Shown: piece after piece, positions 7,888 to 17,023 of the stretch
How positions within the stretch are numbered: position 1 is the first letter of the stretch
Layout of the letters: each line of letters opens with the position of its first letter
Origin: Marinobacter sp. SS13-12
GTDB lineage: Bacteria; Pseudomonadota; Gammaproteobacteria; Pseudomonadales; Oleiphilaceae
Reading direction: 5' to 3'
Assembly (NCBI RefSeq): GCF_030227115.1
Contig: NZ_JASSUA010000002.1
Span: forward strand, 62,001-126,000
Length of the DNA: 64,000 nucleotides
The notes under the pieces: model-generated
The model's input: the letters and a program-made list of their open reading frames with translations, nothing else
What the model was told of the DNA's origin: nothing
The model's database searches: none
Program-made: the position numbers and the translations under genes

Positions 7888-9198
7888 TTATTGTTTGCGG
7901 CGGTCAAATACACGCTTGGCCTTGCCTTCGGAGCGGGCCAGGCGATTGGTTTCCACCACCTCGACACGGGTGCTGATGCCAATGTAGGACTTGATGTGGT
8001 GGGCCAGTTCCTTGGCTGCCGCGGCACGACTTTCGCTGGTGTCCGTTGCGCCAGGTTTCAGCTCGGTCCGGATGTCCACGCAGTCCAGGTTGCCTTCCTT
8101 GTAAACCTCGATCTCATAGTGCGGCGCCAGGGCCTCGCATTTCAGCACCTGTTCCTCGATCTGGCTCGGGAACACGTTTACACCACGGATAATCAGCATG
8201 TCGTCACTGCGGCCGGTGATCTTGTCAATCCGGCGCATCGGGCGCGCGGTTCCTGGCAGCAGGCGGGTGAGATCCCGGGTGCGGTAACGCAGGATCGGCA
8301 GCGCCACCTTGGTCAGCGAGGTAAATACCAGTTCGCCGTATTCACCGTCGGGCAGCACTTCGCCAGTTTCCGGGTTGATAATTTCCGGGTAGAAATGGTC
8401 TTCCCAGATGGTCGGGCCATCCTTGGTTTCGACACACTCCATACCAACGCCGGGGCCCATGACTTCGGACAGGCCGTAGATATCCAGGGCCTGGATACCG
8501 AGGCGTTCTTCAATCTCGGTACGCATGGCGTTGGTCCAGGGTTCCGCCCCGAAGATACCCAGGCGCAGGGGCAGCTTGTGGGGATCAATACCCTGGCGGT
8601 CCATCTCGTCGGCGATGTTCAGCATATAGGAGGGCGTCACCATGATGATGTCGGGCTCGAAGTCCTTGATCAGCTGGACCTGTTTCTCGGTCTGGCCGCC
8701 AGACATAGGGATAACGGTGCATCCGAGGCGTTCGGCACCGTAGTGGGCGCCAAGGCCGCCGGTAAACAGGCCATAGCCATAGGCAACATGGACTTTGTCG
8801 CCGCGGGAGCCCCCGCCTGCCCGGATAGACCGTGCCACGATGTCGGCCCAGGTGTTGATGTCACTCTGGGTATAGCCGACGACGGTCGGCTTGCCGGTGG
8901 TACCGCTTGATGCGTGCACCCGCACCACGTCGGACATGGGGGTGGCAAACATGCCGAACGGGTAGTTGTCGCGCAGATTCGCCTTGGTCGTAAACGGCAC
9001 CTTGGCGAGATCATCCAGGGAATGGATGTCCATCGGCTTGAGGCCGAGATCGTCAAAGGCCTTCCGGTAGAATGGCACGTTGGTGTAGGCATGGACGACG
9101 CTCCAGCGCAGGCGCTGCAGTTGTTCGTGGCGCAGCTCGTCAATGCTGGCTGTCTCCATGCGGTCAAGTTTGCCAAGTTTTTGCAGTGGTAAGCTCAT
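7888..9198 (-). CDS. paaK: Phenylacetate-CoA ligase
   Basis: The 436-residue protein is an adenylate-forming enzyme with the P-loop-like SSGTTGKPTVVGYT (about residue 95), DIYGLSEVMGPG in the central domain and RTRDLTRLLPG before a C-terminal lid domain ending in a basic tail. PaaK activates phenylacetate with ATP and CoA, the first step of the pathway. The ATG at 9198 gives MSLPLQKLGKLDRMETAS; a longer frame to 9273 adds unconserved residues. It is the last gene of paaG-H-I-J-K, with 61 bp between it and paaJ. Confidence 0.95.
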   Translation of the reverse strand: MSLPLQKLGKLDRMETASIDELRHEQLQRLRWSVVHAYTNVPFYRKAFDDLGLKPMDIHSLDDLAKVPFTTKANLRDNYPFGMFATPMSDVVRVHASSGTTGKPTVVGYTQSDINTWADIVARSIRAGGGSRGDKVHVAYGYGLFTGGLGAHYGAERLGCTVIPMSGGQTEKQVQLIKDFEPDIIMVTPSYMLNIADEMDRQGIDPHKLPLRLGIFGAEPWTNAMRTEIEERLGIQALDIYGLSEVMGPGVGMECVETKDGPTIWEDHFYPEIINPETGEVLPDGEYGELVFTSLTKVALPILRYRTRDLTRLLPGTARPMRRIDKITGRSDDMLIIRGVNVFPSQIEEQVLKCEALAPHYEIEVYKEGNLDCVDIRTELKPGATDTSESRAAAAKELAHHIKSYIGISTRVEVVETNRLARSEGKAKRVFDRRKQ

Positions 9199-9259
9199 GA
9201 TTCTGTCCTGCGTTGTTCTTGTCGAATAATGGTCTTTGTTCTGTCCTGGTCCGGCGGCC

Positions 9260-10507
9260 TCAGGCCACCGCATCTATCCGCTCAATAATCAGGGCGATCC
9301 CCTGGCCAACGCCAATGCACATGGTGCAAAGTGCGTAACGGGCTTTCTGTCCCACCGCGTGGCGGCGCTCAAGTTCATTCAGGGCCGTGGTCACGAGCCG
9401 GGCACCGCTCATTCCGAGGGGGTGGCCCAGGGCAATGGCGCCACCGTTCGGGTTTACGTGCTCGGCGTCATCGGCAAGTCCGAGGTCGCGTGTCACGGCG
9501 AGGGCCTGGGCGGCGAAGGCTTCGTTCAGCTCAATCACGTCCATATCGGCCAGTTCCAGGCCCGCGGTTGCCAGCACCTTGCGGGTGGCCGGGGCGGGGC
9601 CGAAGCCCATGATCCGTGGCTCAACGCCGACGGTTGCCATGGCGACGATCCGGGCGCGGGGTTTGAGGTTGTATTGCTTGAGCGCATCGGCCCCGGCCAG
9701 AAGAACGGCGCAAGCGCCATCGTTGACGCCGGATGCGTTGCCCGCGGTCACGGTGCCGTTTTCACGGAAGGGCGTCGGTAGCGAGGCCAGCTTTTCAAGG
9801 CTGGTTTCACGGGGATGCTCATCGGTATCCACCACCAGCGGATCCTGCTTGCGGCGGGGAATGGTTACCGGCGTGATTTCAGCGGCCAGTCGGCCTTCTT
9901 TCTGGGCTGCCGCCGTACGCTGTTGGCTGCGCAGGGCGAAGGCATCCTGATCTTCCCGGGAAACGCCGAAATCGGCGGCGACGTTCTCCGCCGTTTCCGG
10001 CATGGAGTCGATTCCGTACTGCTTTTTCAGTACCGGGTTTACAAAGCGCCAGCCGATCGTGGTGTCGAAAATCTCCGCCTTGCGACTGAAAGCGGACTCG
10101 GCCTTGCCCATCACGAACGGAGCCCGTGACATGGACTCCACGCCGCCGGCAATCATCAACCGGGTTTCACCGGTGCGGATGGCCCGGGCAGCGCTGCCGA
10201 TGGCATCCATACCGGAGCCGCACAGACGGTTGATGGTGCTGCCCGGCACGTCCACCGGCAGACCTGCCAGTAGCAGGGACATGCGGGCAACGTCACGATT
10301 GTCTTCGCCGGCCTGGTTGGCACAGCCATAGAGAACGTCGTCGATTTTTGACCAGTCCAGATCCGGATGGCGTTCGGTCAGCGCCTTGATGGGGATGGCG
10401 CCCAGGTCATCTGCACGCACGGCGGAGAGCACACCGCCGTAACGGCCGATGGGGGTGCGGATGGCATCGACGATGTAGGCGTCTTTCAGGGAATTATCGG
10501 TGCTCAT
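9260..10507 (-). CDS. paaJ: 3-oxoadipyl-CoA / 3-oxo-5,6-dehydrosuberyl-CoA thiolase
   Basis: The 415-residue thiolase has the acyl-accepting cysteine in NRLCGSGMDAIGSA, the histidine of NPNGGAIALGHPLGMSGAR and the second cysteine of LCTMCIGVGQG. The start DAYIVDAIRTPIGRYGGVLS is that of PaaJ/PcaF beta-ketoadipyl-CoA thiolases. It performs both thiolytic steps, releasing acetyl-CoA and finally succinyl-CoA. Its start overlaps the paaI stop by four bases (ATGA). The same protein could also serve the beta-ketoadipate pathway (pcaF); its place here favours paaJ. Confidence 0.93.
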   Translation of the reverse strand: MSTDNSLKDAYIVDAIRTPIGRYGGVLSAVRADDLGAIPIKALTERHPDLDWSKIDDVLYGCANQAGEDNRDVARMSLLLAGLPVDVPGSTINRLCGSGMDAIGSAARAIRTGETRLMIAGGVESMSRAPFVMGKAESAFSRKAEIFDTTIGWRFVNPVLKKQYGIDSMPETAENVAADFGVSREDQDAFALRSQQRTAAAQKEGRLAAEITPVTIPRRKQDPLVVDTDEHPRETSLEKLASLPTPFRENGTVTAGNASGVNDGACAVLLAGADALKQYNLKPRARIVAMATVGVEPRIMGFGPAPATRKVLATAGLELADMDVIELNEAFAAQALAVTRDLGLADDAEHVNPNGGAIALGHPLGMSGARLVTTALNELERRHAVGQKARYALCTMCIGVGQGIALIIERIDAVA

Positions 10508-10950
10508 GCAGTTTCCTCCGAGTTGCGTACGGTGCCGCGAACCTCGTAGGAACGGCCCCGGAACAGGGCGACCTTGCGGCCGTCCTGATTGGTTAAAGTG
10601 ATGTCGTAAATACCGGTGCGCCCGCCACGGGCCTGTTCTTCGGCGGTGGCGGTCAGCCGGTCGCCCTCTTTGGCGCCGTACATATAGTCAATGCTGCAAC
10701 CGGAGGCGACGGTGGCCCGGTCGTAGCTGTTACAGGCAAAGGCAAACGCGGAATCGGCCAGGGTGAACAGGTAGCCGCCATGGCAGGAGCCGTGGCCCTG
10801 GATCATGTCGCTGGTGACGGTCATGGTGAGTACCGCTTTGCCAGGGGCGACAGATTCAATGTTCATGCCCAGGTTCTGGCTGGCACGGTCCCGTGCGAAC
10901 ATGGCCTTGGCGCATTCCTCGGCGAGTGTCTGTGGATCCATCTCGCTCAT
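10504..10950 (-). CDS. paaI: PaaI hydroxyphenylacetyl-CoA thioesterase
   Basis: The 148-residue protein is a single hot-dog-fold thioesterase. It has the HGSCHGGYLFTLADSAFAF motif, in which the aspartate is the usual catalytic acid of the PaaI group, and the matching beta strand SIDYMYGAKEGDRLTA. PaaI removes CoA from dead-end ring-hydroxylated thioesters and so rescues trapped CoA. It overlaps both neighbours, paaH and paaJ, by four bases, so the three are likely translated in a coupled way. Confidence 0.93.
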   Translation of the reverse strand: MSEMDPQTLAEECAKAMFARDRASQNLGMNIESVAPGKAVLTMTVTSDMIQGHGSCHGGYLFTLADSAFAFACNSYDRATVASGCSIDYMYGAKEGDRLTATAEEQARGGRTGIYDITLTNQDGRKVALFRGRSYEVRGTVRNSEETA

Positions 10951-12473
10951 GAATAAAACCCCTTCTGTGCAAATGCGTTCTTCCGGAGCAGCAGGGCAGG
11001 GCGATAGCGGTCCTCTGCGTAGCTGTTCTGGATGTTGGTGAGCACGTTGAACACATGGCCCGCTCCCAGTCGGTCGCTCCAGCTCAGCGGGCCATCGGGA
11101 TAGTTCAGTCCGGCTTTCATGGCCAGATCAATGTCCGCAACCGTGGCTACACCATGGAGGGCCGCATCGGCGGCTTCGTTTGCGAGGGTGGCAACCGTGC
11201 GCATAATCACCAGTCCGGGACGGTCAGCCACCAGGCTCACGGCAACGCCTGCTCTTTGCAGTAAAGCACAGGCGCAGGAAACCGCTGTGTCGGAGGCCTG
11301 GTCTGCCGGTGCTAATGCAAGCCGGGATGCCTTGCTGTAGTCGAACGCCAGATCAAACAGCACCAGGTTGGAAACGCCGTCGGTGGCTGCCCGCTCGGTG
11401 GCCATGCGCCCATCAGTCAGCGCCAGCACGGCATCGCCGAAGCGAAGCTGGCCGGGACCGTCGCGCTCAATGATTGTCAGGCCCGCAGCTCTCAGACGCT
11501 GGACGAGCGGCGCTGCCACGCCGGGATTACCCTCAACGATGAGCACGGTTTCGTCAGACTGGCGCTCCGGCTCCGGCTCCGTCTGTGGCGCGGGCTTTTC
11601 TGCGCCTTCGCCATAGGCATAGAAACCCTGGCCGTTTTTGCGTCCGAGGCGCCCGGCTTCGACCAGTTCTTTCTGAATCAGCGACGGCTGGAAGCGCGGG
11701 TCCTGATAGTAGGAATTGAACACGGAGTTGGTCACGGCGTAGTTGACGTCGTGGCCAATCAGGTCGGTCAGCTCGAATGCGCCCATGCGGAACTGGCCGG
11801 CCTCGCGAATGATGGCGTCCAGCGTTGCCGAATCGGTGGCTTGTTCCTGCAGCAGGCGCAGGCTTTCCGCGTAAAATGGGCGGGCGACCCGGTTAACGAT
11901 AAAGCCCGGTGTCGAGGTGGCGTAGACCGGCTTCTTGCCCCACGCGGTTGCCGTGGCGTGAACTGTCCCGGCCACGGATTTGCTCGTAGCCAGTCCCATC
12001 ACGACCTCTACCAGTGCCATCAGGGGCGCGGGGTTGAAAAAGTGCATGCCCACCAGGCGCTCGGGCTTATGCATTTCTGCTCCGAGGGCGGTGACAGAGA
12101 TGGAAGAGGTGTTGGTGGCAAGGATCGTATCCCCGGCACAGAGCTCTTCCAGGATTGCCAATAGCTGACGTTTGATGTCGAGGTCTTCTATGATCGCCTC
12201 GATCACCAGTCCGGCGTCGGCCACGTCATCAAGTCTGGCAACCGGCTGGATCCGGCCAATGGTGGCATCCAGGTCCTGCTGCTGCATCTTGCCTTTGTCG
12301 ACGCGGCGCTGAAGCTGCCTGGCGATGCCCTCGCGTCCATTCTGTGCGGCGCCTTCCCTCTGGTCATGCAGGTAAACCCGATGGCCGGCCTGGGCCGCAA
12401 CCTGGGCAATGCCGGAGCCCATGGCGCCTGCGCCTATGACGGCGATGATGGTGTGGGTATCAAGTGCCGGCAT
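10947..12473 (-). CDS. paaH: 3-hydroxyadipyl-CoA dehydrogenase
   Basis: The 508-residue protein begins with a Rossmann fold (IAVIGAGAMGSGIAQVAAQAG) and has the 3-hydroxyacyl-CoA dehydrogenase signature around MHFFNPAPLMALVEVV. A first C-terminal helical domain is followed by a linker rich in proline and glutamate (PAPQTEPEPERQ, about residue 290) and a second, divergent dehydrogenase-like half ending PDGPLSWSDRLGAGHV. This double layout is that of PaaH, which oxidises 3-hydroxyadipyl-CoA with NAD. It starts four bases after the paaG stop and overlaps paaI. Confidence 0.94.
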   Translation of the reverse strand: MPALDTHTIIAVIGAGAMGSGIAQVAAQAGHRVYLHDQREGAAQNGREGIARQLQRRVDKGKMQQQDLDATIGRIQPVARLDDVADAGLVIEAIIEDLDIKRQLLAILEELCAGDTILATNTSSISVTALGAEMHKPERLVGMHFFNPAPLMALVEVVMGLATSKSVAGTVHATATAWGKKPVYATSTPGFIVNRVARPFYAESLRLLQEQATDSATLDAIIREAGQFRMGAFELTDLIGHDVNYAVTNSVFNSYYQDPRFQPSLIQKELVEAGRLGRKNGQGFYAYGEGAEKPAPQTEPEPERQSDETVLIVEGNPGVAAPLVQRLRAAGLTIIERDGPGQLRFGDAVLALTDGRMATERAATDGVSNLVLFDLAFDYSKASRLALAPADQASDTAVSCACALLQRAGVAVSLVADRPGLVIMRTVATLANEAADAALHGVATVADIDLAMKAGLNYPDGPLSWSDRLGAGHVFNVLTNIQNSYAEDRYRPALLLRKNAFAQKGFYS

Positions 12474-12476
12474 GAA

Positions 12477-13268
12477 TTACTTCCCCTTGAAGGCTGGCGT
12501 GCGTTTCTCCATGAAGGCGGCGACGCCTTCGCGGTAGTCATCGGTCTGCCCGGCCATTCGCTGGAGGTCTCGCTCCAGATTGATCTGCTCTTCAAAGGTG
12601 TTACTGGCGCTGGCATGGAGCGCGCGTTTGATCAGGGCCAGGCCTTTGGTGGGCTGGGTGGCGAAATGCCGGGCCAGTTTCATGGTTTCTTCCATGAGCT
12701 GCTCGTTGTCCACGCAGCGCCAGATCATGCCCCAGTTCTCGGCCTGTTCTGCACGGATCTTCTCTCCCAGCAAGGCCATACCTTTGGCCCGCGCCATGCC
12801 GGCCACGCGGGGAAGAATCCAGGTGCCGCCCGAGTCGGGAACCAGACCCAGCTTGCAGAACGCCTGAACAAAGCTGGCAGAGCGGGCCGCCAGTGTGATG
12901 TCGCAGGCAAGCGCAATGTTGGCGCCGGCGCCGGCAGCGACGCCATTGACTGCGCAGAGGACCGGCATCGGTAAATCACGCAGGCTACGCAACATCGGGT
13001 TGTAGTAGTTCTCCAGGGAGGCGCCCAGATCAGGCGCTTCCTGGTCCGGGGATACGCTGCGGTCAGAGAGATCCTGGCCGGCACAAAAGCCCCGGCCAGA
13101 ACCGGTAATGACCAGTACACGAACAGACTCATCCTTGCGCACGGTGCTGATAGCGTCCCGCATGCGCTCGTGCATTTCGACATTGAAACTGTTCAGGCTG
13201 TCGGGGCGGTTCAGGGTAAGCAGAGCCACACCCTGATCGATTTCGAGAAGAATGCTCGGCTGAGTCAT
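12477..13268 (-). CDS. paaG: PaaG, 1,2-epoxyphenylacetyl-CoA isomerase
   Basis: The 263-residue crotonase-family protein has an oxyanion-hole segment RGFCAGQDLSDR and the second, GAGANIALACDITLAARSA, containing the aspartate typical of PaaG. QAFCKLGLVPDSGGTWILPR is a strong PaaG signature. It isomerises ring 1,2-epoxyphenylacetyl-CoA to the oxepin form and also moves double bonds later in the pathway. It is the first gene of paaG-H-I-J-K. Only one crotonase gene is present, so a separate PaaF hydratase is not encoded here. Confidence 0.93.
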   Translation of the reverse strand: MTQPSILLEIDQGVALLTLNRPDSLNSFNVEMHERMRDAISTVRKDESVRVLVITGSGRGFCAGQDLSDRSVSPDQEAPDLGASLENYYNPMLRSLRDLPMPVLCAVNGVAAGAGANIALACDITLAARSASFVQAFCKLGLVPDSGGTWILPRVAGMARAKGMALLGEKIRAEQAENWGMIWRCVDNEQLMEETMKLARHFATQPTKGLALIKRALHASASNTFEEQINLERDLQRMAGQTDDYREGVAAFMEKRTPAFKGK

Positions 13269-13667
13269 GGCGTTATCCTGTAAATGGAATGATGGATGGC
13301 TTTCCGACGTGGCTTTGTTTTTATCGGGAGACTGTCTCAGCTACCCGGAATCAGATTTGCCCTGGGGCGATGTTTCCGTGGTGAGTGGGCTGATTTTGAA
13401 TCAGTATATCTGTAAATTGATACTCGTCAAGGTTTGGGTGGTTCGCCTTTTGTATCACGTTGCCCTTTCTGGTTTGAAATCTCTTTAGTGTCTGATAGTT
13501 AGGGGTTTTCTTGATTTTTGTCCAGGTTTCACGTGCGTTTTTTCCACGTAGATCGGGATTTATGTTGCTTTTCTCTGTAAAAATATCCCCCAGAAGCGGT
13601 AAAGTGATGCCGAAAATGAATCAGAATGTGTCTTTACATTCCGGGCCTGTCAGTGAAGGAGAAAAGC
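13269..13667. promoter_or_regulatory. Divergent intergenic region between paaG and paaY
   Basis: This 399-bp stretch holds no supported gene and is AT-rich. It must contain the paaG promoter leftward and the paaY promoter rightward. TGAATCA occurs twice (13397-13403 and 13617-13623), and an interrupted inverted repeat AGTAT-N12-ATACT lies at 13403-13424. GATACT/AGTATC-type half-sites also occur in the gap before paaA, which hints at a common regulator. No such regulator gene is in the window. I cannot place a -35/-10 pair with confidence. Confidence 0.4.
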
Positions 13668-14261
13668 ATGCCTAGTTACAGCATTGAGGGCGTTCAGCCT
13701 GTTGTACATCCGTCTGCATACGTTCACCCGACCGCGATTCTTATCGGGGATGTGTGGATCGGTTCAGGGTGCTACGTCGGCCCGGCCGCCTCTTTGCGTG
13801 GAGACTTCGGGCGCATCGTGTTGAAGGAGGGATCAAACATCCAGGATACCTGCGTTGCACACGCCTTCCCGGGCAAGGATGTGGTGGTCGAGAAAGACGG
13901 GCACGTGGGCCATGGGGCCATTCTTCATGGCTGTACCGTTGGCGAGGGCGCAATGGTTGGAATGAACGCAGTAATCATGGACGAGGCTGTTATAGCACCC
14001 CGCTCTATTGTTGGCGCAGGGGCTCTCGTCAAGGCCGGTTTTCAGTGTGATCCGGCATCATTGATTGTAGGGACGCCGGCGAAGGTAGTGAGGATGTTGA
14101 GCGATGATGAGGTCGCCTGGAAAGCGAAGGGGACTGAAGAGTATCAGCGGCTGACCCTCCGCTGCTTTGCGAGCCTGAGGGAGTGCCAGCCACTGGAAGA
14201 GGCGGATCCTGATCGGACCAGAGTTGATGCCGGCAGTTACCAGCCCAAACACCAGAGCTGA
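13668..14261 (+). CDS. paaY: PaaY hexapeptide-repeat thioesterase
   Basis: The 197-residue protein has a left-handed beta-helix of hexapeptide repeats (about residues 15-135, for example [19 protein letters not shown] and [11 protein letters not shown]) and the histidines DTCVAHAFP and [12 protein letters not shown] of the gamma-carbonic-anhydrase-like metal site. PaaY is a thioesterase that hydrolyses ring-hydroxylated CoA thioesters when the pathway stalls. The ATG at 13668 follows AAGGAG with good spacing. It is transcribed away from paaG and converges on the dehalogenase-like gene. Confidence 0.92.
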   Translation: MPSYSIEGVQPVVHPSAYVHPTAILIGDVWIGSGCYVGPAASLRGDFGRIVLKEGSNIQDTCVAHAFPGKDVVVEKDGHVGHGAILHGCTVGEGAMVGMNAVIMDEAVIAPRSIVGAGALVKAGFQCDPASLIVGTPAKVVRMLSDDEVAWKAKGTEEYQRLTLRCFASLRECQPLEEADPDRTRVDAGSYQPKHQS

Positions 14262-14301
14262 TTCCGGGATAAACGGATATCACACAGGGTGATTGCGTGT
14301 T

Positions 14302-15201
14302 TCAGGCTGCCAGCTCGGATTTCAGGGCATCGATTATGATGCGGGCAAAGTCTTCGGGAGAGTCTTCCTGGAGGAAATGGCCACCCCGCAGCGTAATGTG
14401 GGGCTGTCCATGGGCACCGGGTATGCGCCGCTGCATATACCGGTCGCCGCCCCGAGTGATCGGGTCGCCGCTGCTGAAACAGGTTATGAACGGCTTCTTC
14501 CATTTTTCCAGCACCCGCCAGGCGGCCTTATTGGCCGCACTTGATGGGTCCTCGGCGGTCACTGGAACAAGTTTCGGGAAAGCCCGTGCGCCTGCCTTGT
14601 ACTCGGCACTGGGGAAGGGTGCCTCGTAGGCCGCGATTTCGGCCTTGCTCATGGTTCTTTCTGTGCCCAGCTGGACGATTCGGCCCACGGGAAACCACGG
14701 GCTGTGGGTGGCAAAGGCTTTCCAGAGTGAGAATACAGCGGGCACCGGCGTATCGCCTGTTGGCAGCATGCCGTTACCAACAATGATCCGGCGGAAAAGC
14801 TGTGGGTGCTCCGCAGCCAGGCGCAGGCCCAGCAGGGAGCCCCAGTTCTGGCACACCAGGGTAATATTCTTCAGGTCCAGTGCTTTCAGCCATTGTGAGA
14901 GCCAGTGTAGGTGACGCTCGTAACTGTAGTCGCCCACGTGGGAGGGCTTGTCGGATTTTCCGAAACCCACCAGGTCGGGTGCCAGCACTCGATGTCCGGC
15001 GTCGGCTACCAATGGGATCATGTGCCGGTAAAGGTACGACCACGACGGTTCACCGTGCAGCATCAGTACCGGTGCGGAATCGTTCGGACCCTCGTCTACA
15101 TAGTGCATTCTCAGGCCTGGCTCGACGTCCAGGTAGTGAGGAGAAAAAGGGTAATCCGGAAGCCCTGCGAAGCGGGCTTCATCGGTTCTCAGAATACGCA
15201 T
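14302..15201 (-). CDS. Haloalkane-dehalogenase-like alpha/beta hydrolase with Asn at the nucleophile position
   Basis: The 299-residue protein aligns along its length with DhlA-type haloalkane dehalogenases: PDYPFSPHYLD, LMLHGEPSWSYLYRHMIP, FGFGKSDKP-like VGFGKSDKP, YEAPFPSAEYKAGARAFPK. The expected acid Asp246 (SSGDPIT) and base His275 (RGGHFLQE) are present, as is the halide-binding Trp120. The nucleophile, normally Asp in QDWG, reads CQNWG with Asn119. The codon is AAC on the minus strand. Either it is inactive, deaminates itself, or does other chemistry. The ATG at 15201 is chosen because MRILRTDEARF matches the family start; a GTG at 15255 has no clear ribosome-binding site. It converges on paaY. 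Confidence 0.85.
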   Translation of the reverse strand: MRILRTDEARFAGLPDYPFSPHYLDVEPGLRMHYVDEGPNDSAPVLMLHGEPSWSYLYRHMIPLVADAGHRVLAPDLVGFGKSDKPSHVGDYSYERHLHWLSQWLKALDLKNITLVCQNWGSLLGLRLAAEHPQLFRRIIVGNGMLPTGDTPVPAVFSLWKAFATHSPWFPVGRIVQLGTERTMSKAEIAAYEAPFPSAEYKAGARAFPKLVPVTAEDPSSAANKAAWRVLEKWKKPFITCFSSGDPITRGGDRYMQRRIPGAHGQPHITLRGGHFLQEDSPEDFARIIIDALKSELAA

Positions 15202-15358
15202 GCCATCGACTGTCCTGACTGAGTGGTTGCGTGGCTGGGTTGTCTCAGCCTTCACGAATCAGGATAAAGCAGATGGAAATTTTGTGTGTTTGGTTTACGT
15301 AACAGTGCGTTGGCTGTTTGAATCAGGACGCCTCGCTGAGCAGGTCTGCTGCCAGCGG

Positions 15359-15733
15359 TTATTGGTCGGAGTCAGCAATGGGGCGGCGGTTGGAGCGCTT
15401 GTCCTCCCAGCTGAGTGACTTCGGATCGTACCAGCCTATGCGGTCCCGTACCTTCTCACGGGTGGCGGGCGACAGGGTCGGCCACAGTTCGTGGAATTCG
15501 TCGAGCCCACGTTCCCGCTGGCGTAGCTGCTTGCCCTGAAGCTGCCGAATGATGCGGGGAAGATGCAGGGCTTCTCCCAGTTGCCCGGGCACAAGCACCT
15601 CCTGTCCCATCACCTTGCGACGATGGGTTCTGGCGGCCAGTACCCGGTGAAGGGCAGTGGCTGCGCTCAACGCTGTTTCGACATCAAACTCTTCGTTACC
15701 CAATGTCTGACCCGTTTCACGAATGACCAACAA
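15359..15733 (-). CDS. Conserved-type hypothetical protein
   Basis: This open frame of about 124 residues has no family I recognise. The sequence is charged and likely cytoplasmic, with no signal peptide or membrane segment. It is rich in Arg and Glu in the middle (QLRQRERGLDEFHELWPTL) and ends RIGWYDPKSLSWEDKRSNRR. The start is unsure: the frame can open at a TTG near 15733 with no clear ribosome-binding site. It stands alone between the dehalogenase-like gene and the divergent permease gene. Codon use resembles its neighbours, which supports a real gene. Confidence 0.55.
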   Translation of the reverse strand: MLVIRETGQTLGNEEFDVETALSAATALHRVLAARTHRRKVMGQEVLVPGQLGEALHLPRIIRQLQGKQLRQRERGLDEFHELWPTLSPATREKVRDRIGWYDPKSLSWEDKRSNRRPIADSDQ

Positions 15734-15824
15734 CCGTTCACTATAACCTGAAAGCCGCTAGACTGGCCACGGCGCCGTGGTAGTCTGGTGTCCCGGTTGG
15801 CAAACAGATTCAGGATCTCACTCT

Positions 15825-16943
15825 ATGATGTACGGAAAACTGGAGACACGGACTTTTCTGGCCATGCTCGTGGGCGTCTCCCTAGCCTTTGCTTTGCTGA
15901 TGAAGCCGTTTTTTGGCCCGATCTTCTGGGCCATCGCCATTGCGCTGATCTTTCACCCGATACGAGAGCGTCTGGCAAAGCGGCTGGGTGATCGTCCCAA
16001 TGTGATTGCCTTGCTGACACTTATACTCTGCATGATTATCGTGGTTATTCCGGTGCTGGGACTGGTGACATCCCTCGTCGCCGAGGGGCTTTCTGTCTAT
16101 CAGAAAATACAGGACGGGGAGCTCCGCCCCGGCGAATACATAGACCGGGTGAACCAGTCGTTTCCTGCGATTGAGGCTTTCCTTGCCCAGTTCGGAGTGG
16201 ATTTCGCCGAGGTGAGGGACCGGGCGTCCAATGCGTTTGTCGGAGGTAGCCAGTTTCTGGCAAAACAGGCCCTCGGGGTCGGCCAGAACACCTTTCAGTT
16301 CTTTCTGGGGCTGTCGTTAATGGTGTATCTGGCTTTCTTCCTGATCAGGGACGGCAGCAAGCTGGTGGACCTGCTGATCCAGGCACTGCCACTGGGCGAT
16401 GAGCGGGAGCGCCTGCTGCTTGCCAAGTTTGCGGAGGTCACCCGGGCGACGGTCAAGGGCAACCTGCTGATTGCCATCATCCAGGGCGCGCTCGGCGGTC
16501 TGATTTTCTGGCTGCTCAATATCCAGGGTGCGCTGCTGTGGGGCGTGGTGATGGCGATTGTCTCGCTTATTCCGGCCGTAGGCGCGGCGCTGGTTTGGGT
16601 GCCGGCGGCCGTCTACCTGGCAGCGACCGGCGAGATTGTTTCGGCCGTTATCCTGACCGCCTACGGCACGGTTGTCATCGGGCTTTCCGACAACATTCTG
16701 CGCCCGATTCTTGTCGGTCGGGATACAAAACTGCCGGATTATATTGTTCTGCTGTCAACGTTGGGCGGCATTGTGATGTTCGGAGTCAACGGCTTTGTGA
16801 TGGGGCCGTTAGTGGCGGCCCTGTTCATGGCCTTCTGGGGAATCTTTATTCGCGAGTTCGGGGAGATGCCGGGAACAGCTGTGCACGACATGGCCGATAC
16901 AGCTACAGAAACGCAACAATCTGAAAAACCCCGGCAGGACTAA
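15825..16943 (+). CDS. AI-2E family (PerM/UPF0118) membrane permease
   Basis: The 372-residue protein has about seven to eight hydrophobic segments: two near the N-terminus (FLAMLVGVSLAFALLM, PIFWAIAIALIF), one at about residue 65, then a soluble stretch (about 90-170), and a cluster to the C-terminus. GALGGLIFWLLNIQGALLWG and DNILRPILVGRDTKLPDYIV are hallmarks of this family. Members include an autoinducer exporter and Na+/H+ antiporters, so the substrate cannot be stated. AGGA nine bases before the ATG at 15825 supports this start; a second ATG follows at once. Confidence 0.88.
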   Translation: MMYGKLETRTFLAMLVGVSLAFALLMKPFFGPIFWAIAIALIFHPIRERLAKRLGDRPNVIALLTLILCMIIVVIPVLGLVTSLVAEGLSVYQKIQDGELRPGEYIDRVNQSFPAIEAFLAQFGVDFAEVRDRASNAFVGGSQFLAKQALGVGQNTFQFFLGLSLMVYLAFFLIRDGSKLVDLLIQALPLGDERERLLLAKFAEVTRATVKGNLLIAIIQGALGGLIFWLLNIQGALLWGVVMAIVSLIPAVGAALVWVPAAVYLAATGEIVSAVILTAYGTVVIGLSDNILRPILVGRDTKLPDYIVLLSTLGGIVMFGVNGFVMGPLVAALFMAFWGIFIREFGEMPGTAVHDMADTATETQQSEKPRQD

Positions 16944-17023
16944 CTATGTTAGGCTTTGGTCTTAGTGTCCACCCTGTAGGGACTGGCAACACAATAAAAA
17001 ACAACAGGTAACCGGAGTAGATC

